From Actinomyces slackii (GTDB lineage: Bacteria; Actinomycetota; Actinomycetes; Actinomycetales; Actinomycetaceae): DNA of 64,000 nucleotides. Positions 30,721 to 39,514 of the stretch are shown in pieces. The stretch covers positions 1,302,001 to 1,366,000 of the forward strand of contig NZ_LR134363.1 in NCBI RefSeq assembly GCF_900637295.1, given 5' to 3'. Within the stretch, counting starts at the first letter, position 1, and every line of letters begins with the position of its first letter. Both the position numbers and the translations under genes were made by a program. The notes under the pieces were generated by a model that searched no databases, was not told the DNA's origin, and saw only the letters and a list, made by a program, of their open reading frames with translations.

Positions 30721-30987
30721 ATGGCTCAGGTCACCGCCACCATCGCTTCCAAGGTCGGTCTGCACGCCCGCCCCGCTGCCACCTTCGTCAAGGCCGTTGC
30801 CGAGAAGGGCGTTCCCGTCACCATCGCCAAGGAGGGAGGGGCCGCTGTCGACGCCTCCTCCATCCTGGGCGTCATGACCCTGGGCGCCGGTTTCGGCGAC
30901 GTTGTCACCCTGTCCTCCGACGCCGACGGCGCCGACGCCGCCCTGGAGGAGCTCAAGGCCCTCCTGGAGACCGACCTCGACGCCTGA
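30721..30987 (+). CDS. ptsH: Phosphocarrier protein HPr
   Basis: The 88-residue protein is the histidine phosphocarrier of the sugar phosphotransferase system. H15 in GLHARPA is the site phosphorylated by enzyme I. The regulatory serine region reads DASSILGVM, so Ser46-type control by an HPr kinase is formally possible, though such kinases are rare in this group. The ATG follows AAGGAG. It is a single-gene unit between two strong hairpins, with no ptsI or EII genes beside it. Confidence 0.95.
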   Translation: MAQVTATIASKVGLHARPAATFVKAVAEKGVPVTIAKEGGAAVDASSILGVMTLGAGFGDVVTLSSDADGADAALEELKALLETDLDA

Positions 30988-31313
30988 GCCCAGCGCGTCG
31001 ACGATCCGGGGCGCGGCCACCTGACGGGTGGCCGCGCCCCGGATCGCGTATCAGAGGTTGTGCGGGTAGGCGGGTCTGGTCATCGAGCCTGGCGCGCCCT
31101 CGCGCCCGGGCGTCACTGCGGGCCGGCGGCGCCTGGGACGCAGACCGGCGCCTCCACCACCGCGCAACGCCGCACCCGGCCCATCCACGCAGGCTCCACG
31201 GTCCGGGCGGTGCCCCGCGTCGCCGTCGGGCATTGCTGCCAGTGGCGGATCGGCCCGAGCCGCAGCCCGGCGAGGGGCTGGACTCGGGCCGATGGCGCCA
31301 GTGCGGGGTGGAC
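30988..31313. other. Intergenic region after ptsH
   Basis: After the ptsH terminator no gene could be supported in these 326 bases; the remaining open frames lack ribosome binding sites and family resemblance. Confidence 0.5.
31002..31046 (+). terminator. Terminator hairpin after ptsH
   Basis: CGATCCGGGGCGCGGCCACC pairs with GGTGGCCGCGCCCCGGATCG, a 20 bp perfect stem with a five-base loop. Confidence 0.8.
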
Positions 31314-31553
31314 TCAGTCGTCAGCGGCGTCGGACGAGCCCCCGGGGACAGGGCGGATGAGCCACCACGCCCCCATGCCCACGGCAATGCCCAGCAGCCC
31401 CAGGCCGGACCACAGGTTGGCGTTGATCCCGCCGGTGCGGGACAGCTCCGAGGCGTCGGTGGCCAGGAGGGCGCAGGCCAGGAGGAACAGGCCGATCAGC
31501 CCCAGCGCGCCGGCGATCACCGCGCGGATATCGGATAAGGATCGCTTGGTCAT
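31314..31553 (-). CDS. Small two-helix membrane protein
   Basis: The 79-residue protein has two predicted membrane helices (VIAGALGLIGLFLLACALLA and LWSGLGLLGIAVGMGAWWLI) joined by a short polar loop, with an acidic C-terminus. No family was recognised. It starts 24 bases after the end of the SSS symporter gene on the same strand, with CGGAG upstream of the ATG, so it is very likely co-transcribed and may be a small accessory subunit of the symporter. Confidence 0.7.
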   Translation of the reverse strand: MTKRSLSDIRAVIAGALGLIGLFLLACALLATDASELSRTGGINANLWSGLGLLGIAVGMGAWWLIRPVPGGSSDAADD

Positions 31554-31577
31554 GGTGATTGCTCCGTTTCGTGGCGA

Positions 31578-33275
31578 TCAGTGGAAGACGACGTTGAGGA
31601 TGACGACCAGCGCTCCGGCGATGGCCGCCAGGGGGATGGGCCGGCGGTACCAGGGCAGCTCGTGGAGGTGGGGGTCCGTGCGCTCACTGGCCGGGGTCAG
31701 GGAGTAGACGAAGCCCTTGAGCTCGGCGTCGGGCTTGGGCTCGGTGACCAGGGAGACGGCCACTGTCACCACGACGTCGACCACGAAGGCGACGCCCGCC
31801 GCCAGGAAGGCCCCGCCCTGCCCCGGCATGGACAGCACCTCGCTCCACAGCAGGATATTGACCCCCAGGGCGGCCAGGGTCCCGGCCACCAGCCCGCTCC
31901 AGCCCGCCGCCGGAGTCGCCCGCTTCCAGAACATGCCGATGATGAAGGTGGCGAACAGCGGGGCGTTGAACATGGAGAACAGGGTCTGGAGGTAATCCAT
32001 GAGGTTGTCGTAGCGCGAGGCGATGAGCGCGGTGAAGATCGCGATGACCGCGGCCGCCAGGGTCGAGAGCTTGCCGACCTTGAGATAGTGGGCGTCGTCG
32101 GCGTCCTTCTTGATGTAGCGCTCGTAGAGGTCCACGCCCCACACCGTGTTGAAGGCCGAGATATTGGCCGCCATGCCCGCCATGAAGGAGGCCAGCAGAC
32201 CCGTGATGGCCAGGCCCAGCAGGCCGTTGGGCAGCACGTCGCGCATGAGGTAGAGGATCGCGTCGTTGTACTCATAGGAGGTGTTCGCCCCGGACTTCAG
32301 GTCCTGGACCTCCAGGACGAGGACCCCGGCCACCATCCCCGGCACGATCACTAGGAAGGGCACGAACATCTTGACGAAGGTGCCGATGATCGGCGTGGAC
32401 TGGGATGCGGAGATGGAATCCGAGGCCATGGCCCGCTGGACCTCCACGAAGTTCGTGGTCCAGTACCCGAAGGACAGCACGAAGCCCAGGCCGAAGACCA
32501 GGCCGACCACGGACAGGATGTTGGAGTCGAAGCCGGAGATCGCGTTGCCCGGCCAGGAGTGCAGCTGCTGGTCGGGGTTCGTTCCCGCGGCCAGGGCCGA
32601 GGAGGTGATCCGCTCGGTCAGGCCGCTCCATCCGCCCACCCGGTGAAGGCCGATGAGGGTCAGCGGCAGCAGGGCCGCCACAATGACGAAGAACTGCAGG
32701 ACCTCGTTGTAGATCGCGGCCGACAGCCCGCCCATCGTGATGTACGTGTAGACGATGACCGCGGCGATGATCAATCCGAGCCACAGGGGCCAGCCCAGGA
32801 GCCAGTTCATGATCTTGCCCAGCAGGAACAGGTTGATGCCGGCGATCAGCAGCTGCGCCAGGGCGAAGCTCAGTGAGTTGACCAGGTGGGCGGTCGTGCC
32901 GAAGCGCTTGAGCATGAACTCCGGCACCGAGCGGACCTTGGAGCCGTAGTAGAAGGGCATCATGACCAGGCCCAGGAAGAGCATGGCCGGGATGGCGCCG
33001 ATCCAGAAGTAGTGGAAGGTCGGCATGCCGTACTGGGCGCCGTTGGCGGACATGCCCATGATCTCCACAGCGCCCAGGTTGGCCGAGACGAAGGCGATTC
33101 CGGTGACCCAGGCGGGCAGGGAGCGCCCCGAGGTCAGGAAGCCGTCGGCTGTGGCGGCCTGGGAGCGGACCATGAGGCCCACTCCGATGACGAAGGCGAA
33201 GTAGATGATGATGGGAACGTAGTCGTACCACGTCGCCGCGATCAGGGTGGAGGTTGGGACAACGGTCGAGGACAT
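31578..33275 (-). CDS. Sodium:solute symporter, SSS/SLC5 family (probable sugar)
   Basis: This 565-residue integral membrane protein has about 14 helices. Segments such as SGRSLPAWVTGIAFVSANL, EIMGMSANGAQYG, YYGSKVRSVPEFMLKRFG and TYITMGGLSAAIYNEVLQF are typical of the SGLT-like branch, which couples sodium entry to sugar or inositol uptake. The ATG at 33275 is chosen from the family start and AGAGG upstream; the open frame continues about 210 codons further into promoter DNA. A small membrane protein gene follows in the same unit. Galactose or galactoside is a reasonable guess from the neighbouring alpha-galactosidase, not proven. Confidence 0.88.
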   Translation of the reverse strand: MSSTVVPTSTLIAATWYDYVPIIIYFAFVIGVGLMVRSQAATADGFLTSGRSLPAWVTGIAFVSANLGAVEIMGMSANGAQYGMPTFHYFWIGAIPAMLFLGLVMMPFYYGSKVRSVPEFMLKRFGTTAHLVNSLSFALAQLLIAGINLFLLGKIMNWLLGWPLWLGLIIAAVIVYTYITMGGLSAAIYNEVLQFFVIVAALLPLTLIGLHRVGGWSGLTERITSSALAAGTNPDQQLHSWPGNAISGFDSNILSVVGLVFGLGFVLSFGYWTTNFVEVQRAMASDSISASQSTPIIGTFVKMFVPFLVIVPGMVAGVLVLEVQDLKSGANTSYEYNDAILYLMRDVLPNGLLGLAITGLLASFMAGMAANISAFNTVWGVDLYERYIKKDADDAHYLKVGKLSTLAAAVIAIFTALIASRYDNLMDYLQTLFSMFNAPLFATFIIGMFWKRATPAAGWSGLVAGTLAALGVNILLWSEVLSMPGQGGAFLAAGVAFVVDVVVTVAVSLVTEPKPDAELKGFVYSLTPASERTDPHLHELPWYRRPIPLAAIAGALVVILNVVFH

Positions 33276-33524
33276 CGGTGTACCTCTCGTACTGATAGGT
33301 GGAGGAGTCGGCAGACTCGTGGGCCAGGCTAGTCGGGGGAGCGTGGTTTGCGCAGGCGTTCTCCACTGAAATTGATGAAATGTTTGATTTGGTGGTCCGC
33401 CGGGCCGCTGGAGCGAGGATCTCCGGACGGGGGCCTGGACCGGGGGACCTGGACGGGCGGGTCTGGGCGGGCGGGTCTGGGCGGGGCGGGCCGGGGCCGG
33501 CGGGTCTGTCCCGCCGGCGCCCGG

Positions 33525-33530
33525 TAGGGT
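33525..33530 (+). promoter_or_regulatory. -10 element for leaderless rnhA
   Basis: TAGGGT ends six bases before the ATG at 33537, with no ribosome binding site. Confidence 0.6.
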
Positions 33531-33536
33531 GCGCGC

Positions 33537-34178
33537 ATGACGATCATCGCTGCGGCGGACGGCTCCGCCCTGGGCAACCCGGGCCCCGCCGGCTGGGCCT
33601 GGTACGTGAATGAGGAGTGCTGGGCGGCCGGGGGCTGGCAGAGCTCGACGAACAACCGCGGTGAGCTCACCGCCGTCCTGGAGCTCCTGCGCGCCACGCA
33701 GGCCGCCGGGCTGGCCGGCGAGGAGCTGCTCATCCAGTGCGACTCCCAGTACGTCATCAACTCCCTGACCAGGTGGATGGCCGGCTGGAAGCGGCGCGGA
33801 TGGCGCAAGGCCGACGGCAAGCCGGTCCTCAACGAGGACCTCATGCGCGAGCTCGACGCCGCGCTCGCGGGCAGGCCGGTGCGCTTCGAGTGGGTGCGCG
33901 GGCATGTGGGTCACCCCATGAATGAGGCGGCCGACACCCGGGCCCGCGCCGCGGCCACGGCCTACCAGCGGGGCAGTCGGGTGCCCAGTGGCCCGGGCTG
34001 GCCGGCAGCCGGCAGCAGTGCATCGGGGGGCAGCGCGGCTAAGGGCGGCGCGGCGGACCCGGCGCGCGGCGCGGCGGGTCCCGGGCCCGCAGGATCCGGG
34101 GAGCCCGGGCAGGTCATCCCCGGCGCCACGGCCGCCCGCCGCGCCCGAATGCGCCGGGAGAGCGGCACGCTGTTCTGA
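33537..34178 (+). CDS. rnhA: Ribonuclease HI
   Basis: RNase HI cleaves RNA in RNA-DNA hybrids. All catalytic positions are visible: D8 in AADGSALGNPGP, E43 in NNRGEL, D69 in IQCDSQYV, H123 in VRGHVG and D133 in NEAADTRA. The catalytic domain ends near residue 145; the remaining 68 residues are a disordered Gly/Ala/Pro/Ser-rich tail ending in a basic patch (ARRARMRRESG). The start fits a leaderless transcript, and the gene is divergent from the symporter gene. Confidence 0.93.
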   Translation: MTIIAAADGSALGNPGPAGWAWYVNEECWAAGGWQSSTNNRGELTAVLELLRATQAAGLAGEELLIQCDSQYVINSLTRWMAGWKRRGWRKADGKPVLNEDLMRELDAALAGRPVRFEWVRGHVGHPMNEAADTRARAAATAYQRGSRVPSGPGWPAAGSSASGGSAAKGGAADPARGAAGPGPAGSGEPGQVIPGATAARRARMRRESGTLF

Positions 34179-34327
34179 GCGGGAGACCTGCGCCGTCGTC
34201 GGGCCGCGGAGCGCTCATCGCCGCCTGAGGGCGCGGTCAGGGCCTGAGAATCCCGGTGCCGCCTCTTCACAGAATCGGCACAGGCAGGTCATGACGGCGG
34301 CATATGGCCGGCAGTCAGGGTTGAGCC

Positions 34328-34864
34328 ATGACAACGAGCACGGCCCCCACCGCTTCCCTGGCCCTCGGCAGCCTCCCGGCCGATCTCCTCGCCACGCTGC
34401 GCCAGGACATGGCCGCCCACCTGGACTCGGCCATGGGCGTCCTGCGGGGCCTGCGCCGTCGGGTCCCCACGGTGGCGCTCTTCGCCGCCTCGTCGCTGTC
34501 CAGCTGGACCGTGGACTACGTGCTGGTCCTGCTCCTCAACAGCATGACCGACTCCGTCCTGCTGCCGGTGGTCATGGCCAGGCTCGTGTCCTGCACCATG
34601 AACTTCCTCATCAACCGCAGGCTCTTCAATGCCGACCCCGCCACGCTGTGGTCCTCGGCGGCCGGCTACGCCACTGTCCAGAGCAGCGTCATGACGGCCT
34701 CCTACCTCCTCATCGCGGCCCTGCAGAGCGCGGGCGCGCCCCTGTGGCTGGCCAAGATCCTGGCGGACAGCGTGCTCTTCGCCGTCAACTACCTGGTCCA
34801 GTCCCGCCTGGTCTACCGGGCCCGCCGCCTCCCCTCACTCCGCTCACTCCGCCAATTTGCGTGA
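34328..34864 (+). CDS. GtrA-like membrane protein
   Basis: The 178-residue protein has about four membrane helices with the GtrA/DPMS pattern (ALFAASSLSSWTVDYVLVLLL, ARLVSCTMNFLINRRLFN, and near the end KILADSVLFAVNYLVQSRLVY). GtrA-like proteins are linked to polyprenyl-phosphate sugar flipping and wall glycosylation. CAGGGT lies six bases before the ATG, as at other leaderless genes. The last codons and the TGA stop fall inside a 72 bp perfect palindrome, so the C-terminus QFA is encoded by that element. Confidence 0.8.
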   Translation: MTTSTAPTASLALGSLPADLLATLRQDMAAHLDSAMGVLRGLRRRVPTVALFAASSLSSWTVDYVLVLLLNSMTDSVLLPVVMARLVSCTMNFLINRRLFNADPATLWSSAAGYATVQSSVMTASYLLIAALQSAGAPLWLAKILADSVLFAVNYLVQSRLVYRARRLPSLRSLRQFA

Positions 34865-34917
34865 GTTCGTACTTTTCCGGGCCCGGAAAAGTACGAACTC
34901 ACGCAAATTGGCGGAGT
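34846..34917. repeat. 72 bp perfect palindrome without spacer
   Basis: The left half, starting ACTCCGCCAATTTGCG and ending TACTTTTCCGGG, is mirrored exactly by the right half, starting CCCGGAAAAGTA and ending CGCAAATTGGCGGAGT. All 36 pairs match and there is no loop. It lies between convergent genes, supplies the stop of the GtrA-like gene, and ends six bases before the ackA stop. It could act as a two-way terminator. It is unrelated in sequence to the five dispersed elements. Confidence 0.95.
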
Positions 34918-34922
34918 CAGGG

Positions 34923-36107
34923 TTAGAGGAGGGTGAGGGCCTGGCGGGCGATGGCCAGCTCCTCGTTGGTGGGCACCACCAGCACGGCCGCGCGGGAGCC
35001 CTCGGGGGAGACCACGCGAGCCTCATCTGAGCGGGTCCCGTTGAGCGCGTCATCGACCTCCAGGCCCAGGAATGCCAGGCGCTGGCACAGCTCGGCGCGC
35101 AGGCGGGCGTCGTTCTCACCGATGCCGGCGGTGAAGGTCAGGGCATCGAGGCCCCCCATCACCGCGGCGTAGGCGCCCACGTACTTGGTGAGCCGGTGCA
35201 GGTAGATGTCCATGGCGTCGCGCGCCTCCTGCTCGCCGGCATCGACCCGCTTCCACACCTCGCGCATGTCGTTGTCGCCGGTCAGCCCCTTCATGCCCGA
35301 GGCGCGGTTGAACAGCTGGTCGATCTCATCGATGCTCAGCCCCGCCACGCGCCAGAGGTGGAAGACGGCCGCCGGGTCGATGTCCCCGGTGCGCCCGCCC
35401 ATGACCAGGCCCTCCAGGGGGGTCAGGCCCATGGAGGTCTCCACGGCGTGGCGCCCGACGACGGCGGAGGCCGAGGCCCCGTTGCCCAGGTGCAGGACCA
35501 CCTGCTTGAGGTCCTCGCGCCCCAGCAGGGCGCGGACCTCGCCGGAGACGAACTGGTGGCTGGTGCCGTGGGCCCCGTAGCGGCGGATCTCGTAGCGGTC
35601 GGCGATCTCCCGGTTCAGGGCGTATCGGGCCGCCTCCTCGGGCAGGTCCTGGAAGAAGGCGGTGTCGAAGACGGCCACATGCGGAACGTCGGCCAGGAGC
35701 GCGCGCCCCACCTCGATGCCCTTGAGGTGGGCGGGGTTGTGCAGCGGCCCCAGCGGCACGAGGCGCTCGATGGTGGACACGACCTCGTCATCGATGATGA
35801 CGGGCCCGGAGAAGTACTTGCCGCCCTGGACCACGCGGTGGCCCACGGCCACGACGTGGGCCTCGGCCAGCGTGGGGCCCTTCTCCTCGAACAGGCGCAG
35901 CACCTCGGACAGGCCCGCGCCGTGGTCGGCGACCGGCTCGGCCAGCTCGGTGACGTCCTGGCCGTGCTTGTGGATGATGGCGCCCGTCTCCTCGCCGATC
36001 CGCTCGACCAGGCCCGAGGCCAGGGCCTGTCCGGAGTCGGGATCCACGAGCTGGTACTTGATGGAGGAGGAGCCGGAGTTGATGACGAGCACGGTGCGGG
36101 TGGTCAC
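34923..36107 (-). CDS. ackA: Acetate kinase
   Basis: AckA makes acetate and ATP from acetyl phosphate, the energy-yielding end of acetate fermentation. The 394-residue ASKHA-fold protein starts TVLVINSGSSSIKYQL and has VVQGGKYF, FDTAFFQDLPEEAARYALN, RYGAHGTSHQFV and TAGIGEN, all standard. It lies 61 bases downstream of pta on the same strand, preceded by GAAAGG, forming the usual pta-ackA operon. Confidence 0.96.
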   Translation of the reverse strand: MTTRTVLVINSGSSSIKYQLVDPDSGQALASGLVERIGEETGAIIHKHGQDVTELAEPVADHGAGLSEVLRLFEEKGPTLAEAHVVAVGHRVVQGGKYFSGPVIIDDEVVSTIERLVPLGPLHNPAHLKGIEVGRALLADVPHVAVFDTAFFQDLPEEAARYALNREIADRYEIRRYGAHGTSHQFVSGEVRALLGREDLKQVVLHLGNGASASAVVGRHAVETSMGLTPLEGLVMGGRTGDIDPAAVFHLWRVAGLSIDEIDQLFNRASGMKGLTGDNDMREVWKRVDAGEQEARDAMDIYLHRLTKYVGAYAAVMGGLDALTFTAGIGENDARLRAELCQRLAFLGLEVDDALNGTRSDEARVVSPEGSRAAVLVVPTNEELAIARQALTLL

Positions 36108-36168
36108 GGAAGGGGCCTTTCGGTTGTGGGTGGGTGGTGGGCCGCAGCGGGCGCTCGGGGACGGGAGC

Positions 36169-38223
36169 TCAGCCCTGGGCCTGGACGGCGGTGATGGCCA
36201 CCGTGTTGATGATGTCCTCGACCAGGGCCCCGCGGGACAGGTCGTTGACCGGCTTGTTCAGTCCCTGGAGGACCGGGCCGACGGCGATCGCCCCGCTGGA
36301 GCGCTGCACCGCCTTGTAGCCGATGTTGCCGCTGGACAGGTCCGGGAAGATGAAGACGTTGGCCCGTCCGGCCACCGCCGAGTCGGGGGCCTTCTTGGCG
36401 GCCACGGTGGGGTCGATGGCGGCGTCGTACTGGATGGGCCCGTCCACGGCGAGCTCGGGGGCCTTGGCCCGCACCAGCTCGGTGGCCTCGCGCACCTTGT
36501 CCACATCCGCGCCCTGGCCGGAGGTCCCTGTGGAGAAGGAGAGCATGGCCACGCGCGGCTCGACGCCGAACTGCACGGCGGTGGCCGCCGAGGAGATGGC
36601 GATGTCCGCCAGCTGCTCGGCGGTGGGCTCGGGGTTGACGGCGCAGTCGCCGTAGACCAGGACCCGGTCCTCCAGGAGCATGAGGAAGACCGAGGAGACG
36701 ATGGAGGTGCCGGGCTTGGTCTTGATGATCTGGAAGGAGGGCACGATGGTGTGAGCCGTGGTGTGGGCCGCCCCCGAGACCATGCCGTCGGCGTCGCCCA
36801 TGTGAACCATCATGGTGCCGAAGTAGGACACGTCCTGGACCTTCTCGCGGGCGTCCTCCAGGGTCACGCCCTTCTTGGCGCGCAGGCGGGCGAACTCGGC
36901 GGCGTACTTCTCCAGCAGCTCGGGGTCACTGGTGGGCACCACGCGGGCGGCGGCGATGTCCAGGCCCAGCTCGGCGGCGCGGGCCCGAACCGCGGTCTCA
37001 TCGCCCAGCAGCACCAGGTCGGCGATGGAGCGGCGCAGGATCGCGTCGGCGGCGCGCAGCACGCGGTCGTCGTCGGACTCGGGAAGGACGATGGTCTTGC
37101 GGTCGGTGCGGGAGCGCTCGACCAGCTCGGCCTGGAACATGATGGGGGTGACCACGCCGGAGGGCTCGACCTCCAGGGTGGCCAGCAGCGCGTTGACGTC
37201 GGCCTCCTGCTCGAAGGTGGTCACGGCCACGTCCAGCTTGCGCGCTGAGCCGTGGGCCAGCAGGCCCCTGAGGGAGCCCGAGACCGAGGCCGCCTCGAAG
37301 GTGTCCAGCGGGGAGGTGATGACCGGGATGGAGATCTTCAGCCCCTCCAGCAGGTGCATGGCGTGGGGCGCCACCTGGAAGCCGCCGTTGAGGATGAGGC
37401 CGGAGAGCACCGGGAAGTTGGAGGAGGCCTGGGCCGCGGCCAGGGAGATGAGGACGGCGGAGCGGTCGGCGGGCACGATGGCCAGCTGGCCCTCGCTCAG
37501 GCGCTCCAGGACATGGGAGACGTCCATGGCGCACACCAGGACGGACTCGGCCTCGCGCTCGAGCAGGACGGGGTCGCCGGCGATGAGGGTGCCGTCGACG
37601 CTGGCCATGACCTCGCGCACCGAGGGGGCTGACAGCAGCGGCACCTCCGGGATGGTGGTGGAGACGATGCCCTCCAGGTCGCCCAGGGCCTCGGCGACGG
37701 CCGAGCGGGTCTCGGGGCGGCACTTGTTGGCCACGACGGCCACGGTGCGGGCGTGGTTGTCGGCGATCTCGGCGATGGAGACCTCCACCGAGCCGCGCAC
37801 GTCCTCGGGGTCGTGGGCGCCGGAGACCACCAGGAGGATCGGCACGCCGATATTGGCCGCCACGCGGGCGTTGAGCGCGAGCTCGGGGTTGCCCACCACA
37901 TCGGTGAAATCCGAGCCGTCGATGATGACGACGTCGTGCTCGCGGGCGACCTCCCTGTAGGCGGATACGATCTGGGACAGGGACTCCTCGGGGTCGGCGT
38001 GGAACTCGTCCCAGGTGGCGCCGATGCACTGGGCTGCCGGCGTGGTCGAGCCCGAGCGGGCCAGGAGGAGGTTGAGGAAGTCGTCGTTGTCGCGCGACTC
38101 CACGAAGGGGCGGAAGACCCCGACTCTCGCGACCACCTTCCTCAGGCAGGCCACCAGGCCCAGGGCCACTGTTGACTTCCCGGTTCCTGCATTGGGTGAG
38201 GCGATGTAGATGCTGCGCGCCAC
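36169..38223 (-). CDS. pta: Phosphate acetyltransferase
   Basis: Pta converts acetyl-CoA and phosphate to acetyl phosphate. The 684-residue long form has an N-terminal P-loop domain (ASPNAGTGKST at about residues 8-18), a central DRTGG domain, and the catalytic C-terminal domain from about residue 365 (VLPESDDDRVLRAADAILRR, then MVSGAAHTTAHT and STGTSGQGADVDKV). The GTG at 38223 is chosen because the P-loop start aligns there and GGAAGGA lies seven bases upstream. It is first in the pta-ackA operon. Confidence 0.95.
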   Translation of the reverse strand: MARSIYIASPNAGTGKSTVALGLVACLRKVVARVGVFRPFVESRDNDDFLNLLLARSGSTTPAAQCIGATWDEFHADPEESLSQIVSAYREVAREHDVVIIDGSDFTDVVGNPELALNARVAANIGVPILLVVSGAHDPEDVRGSVEVSIAEIADNHARTVAVVANKCRPETRSAVAEALGDLEGIVSTTIPEVPLLSAPSVREVMASVDGTLIAGDPVLLEREAESVLVCAMDVSHVLERLSEGQLAIVPADRSAVLISLAAAQASSNFPVLSGLILNGGFQVAPHAMHLLEGLKISIPVITSPLDTFEAASVSGSLRGLLAHGSARKLDVAVTTFEQEADVNALLATLEVEPSGVVTPIMFQAELVERSRTDRKTIVLPESDDDRVLRAADAILRRSIADLVLLGDETAVRARAAELGLDIAAARVVPTSDPELLEKYAAEFARLRAKKGVTLEDAREKVQDVSYFGTMMVHMGDADGMVSGAAHTTAHTIVPSFQIIKTKPGTSIVSSVFLMLLEDRVLVYGDCAVNPEPTAEQLADIAISSAATAVQFGVEPRVAMLSFSTGTSGQGADVDKVREATELVRAKAPELAVDGPIQYDAAIDPTVAAKKAPDSAVAGRANVFIFPDLSSGNIGYKAVQRSSGAIAVGPVLQGLNKPVNDLSRGALVEDIINTVAITAVQAQG

Positions 38224-38457
38224 GTTGGGTCCTTCCCGTGTCTCGACGTCGAGTGGGGCGCCGCAGGACGCTCCGGCTCTGCTCGGGTCTGATTCTGCCC
38301 CAGGTGATAGGGAAGTGTGACCAAAGGCCCGGTGTTGAGTCGTTCTGTGATGTGGGACCAGGCACATCCGATGGGCGAATTCGGGGCGTCGGCGAAAATG
38401 GCGCAGGTGACGGCCGGCCAGCCGGTGATGATCGCTCGGGCCGCCGGCGGCCCGGGC

Positions 38458-39303
38458 TCAGACCAGCAGGGGCAGCGCTGAGATGATCGTCAGCGCGATG
38501 ACCACGGGCTCGAAGATCCGCTGCTCCATGCGCTGGGCCAGGCGGCGGCCGGCCAGCGCGGCGAGGACCACCACCGGGGCGACGGCGACCGCCAGTGCGA
38601 CAGTGGTGGGGTTGACCAGGCCGATGGACACCGAGAAGGGCAGCTTGACCAGGTTGACGGCGAAGAAGAACCAGGCGGTGGTGCCCAGGAAGGCCTTGAC
38701 CGGGTAGCGGCAGGCCAGGAAGTACATGGAGGTCACCGGGCCACCGGCATTGGCGACCATGGTGGTGAAGCCGGCCAGGGAGCCGTAGATCAGGCGCGCG
38801 GCAGGCGAGGCGGCGGTGGCCGACAGCCCCGGCGCCCTCGGGGCGGTGGGGGACTGCTCGACGGCGGGGGAGGGGGAGCCGACGGCCCGACGGCGCTGCC
38901 ACAGGGTGATGGCGATGAGGGCCAGCAGGAGGGCGCCGATGACCCGGCGGGTGGAGTCGTTGGAGGCCAGGGCCAGGAAGATCGCCCCGGCCGCGACCCC
39001 GGTCACCACGGCGGGCACGAGCCGGCGCAGCATGGCGAGGTCGGCGTCGCGCCGGTAGGCCCACACGGCCAGCAGGTCCCCGGTCATGAGCATGAGCAGC
39101 ATGGCGCCGGTGGACTCCTTGGCGGGCAGGACGGCTGCGCACAGGGCGACGGCGATGGTGGCGGCCCCGGGCAGCGCGGTCTTGGCGATGCCGGCCAGGG
39201 CGGCGGCCGCGATGAGCATGGCCCAGTCGGCAGCGCCCAGATCGGGGAGCGGGAGTGCTGCGGGCAGTGCGGGCAGCAGGCAGGGGACCGGGCTGGCGAG
39301 CAC
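38458..39303 (-). CDS. TSUP (TauE/SafE) family permease
   Basis: The 281-residue membrane protein has about eight hydrophobic helices and the TSUP features ALAGIAKTALPGAATIAVAL near the N-terminus and GSLAGFTTMVANAGGPVTSMYFLA in the second half. Such permeases move sulfite, sulfonates, thiosulfate or other organic anions, usually exporting them. The GTG start is preceded by AAAGG. No sulfur metabolism genes are adjacent, so the substrate is open. Confidence 0.85.
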   Translation of the reverse strand: MLASPVPCLLPALPAALPLPDLGAADWAMLIAAAALAGIAKTALPGAATIAVALCAAVLPAKESTGAMLLMLMTGDLLAVWAYRRDADLAMLRRLVPAVVTGVAAGAIFLALASNDSTRRVIGALLLALIAITLWQRRRAVGSPSPAVEQSPTAPRAPGLSATAASPAARLIYGSLAGFTTMVANAGGPVTSMYFLACRYPVKAFLGTTAWFFFAVNLVKLPFSVSIGLVNPTTVALAVAVAPVVVLAALAGRRLAQRMEQRIFEPVVIALTIISALPLLV

Positions 39304-39440
39304 GGCAGGCCTTTCTGAGTTGGTTGACGGAGAGTCTAGTCAGGCCGGCGGCGGGCGGCCCTTCGCGCGGTCCCAGGCGCCCCCGCCCTGGAGGCCCACC
39401 GTCCTGGCCTCCCCGGGAGCTCGCCGCCTCGATGCGCCCG

Positions 39441-39488
39441 GACCCGGCGGTGGACCCGCGGGGGTCGCCCGCGGTCCACCACCGGGTC
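39441..39488. terminator. Hairpin after the isomerase gene
   Basis: GACCCGGCGGTGGACC and GGTCCACCACCGGGTC pair with one mismatch, extended by CGCGGG/CCCGCG. It lies just downstream of the gene ending at 39515 on the minus strand. Confidence 0.6.
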
Positions 39489-39514
39489 CCCAGGCGGGCC
39501 CGGCGGCTGGTCGC

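Noticed and set aside
31578-33914. N-terminal extension of the SSS symporter by about 210 residues
   Set aside because: The extra part overlaps the rnhA gene and its promoter and has no homology; the ATG at 33275 matches the family start.
38224-38457. Possible small gene between pta and the TSUP permease
   Set aside because: No frame with a ribosome binding site or family resemblance was found in these 234 bases.
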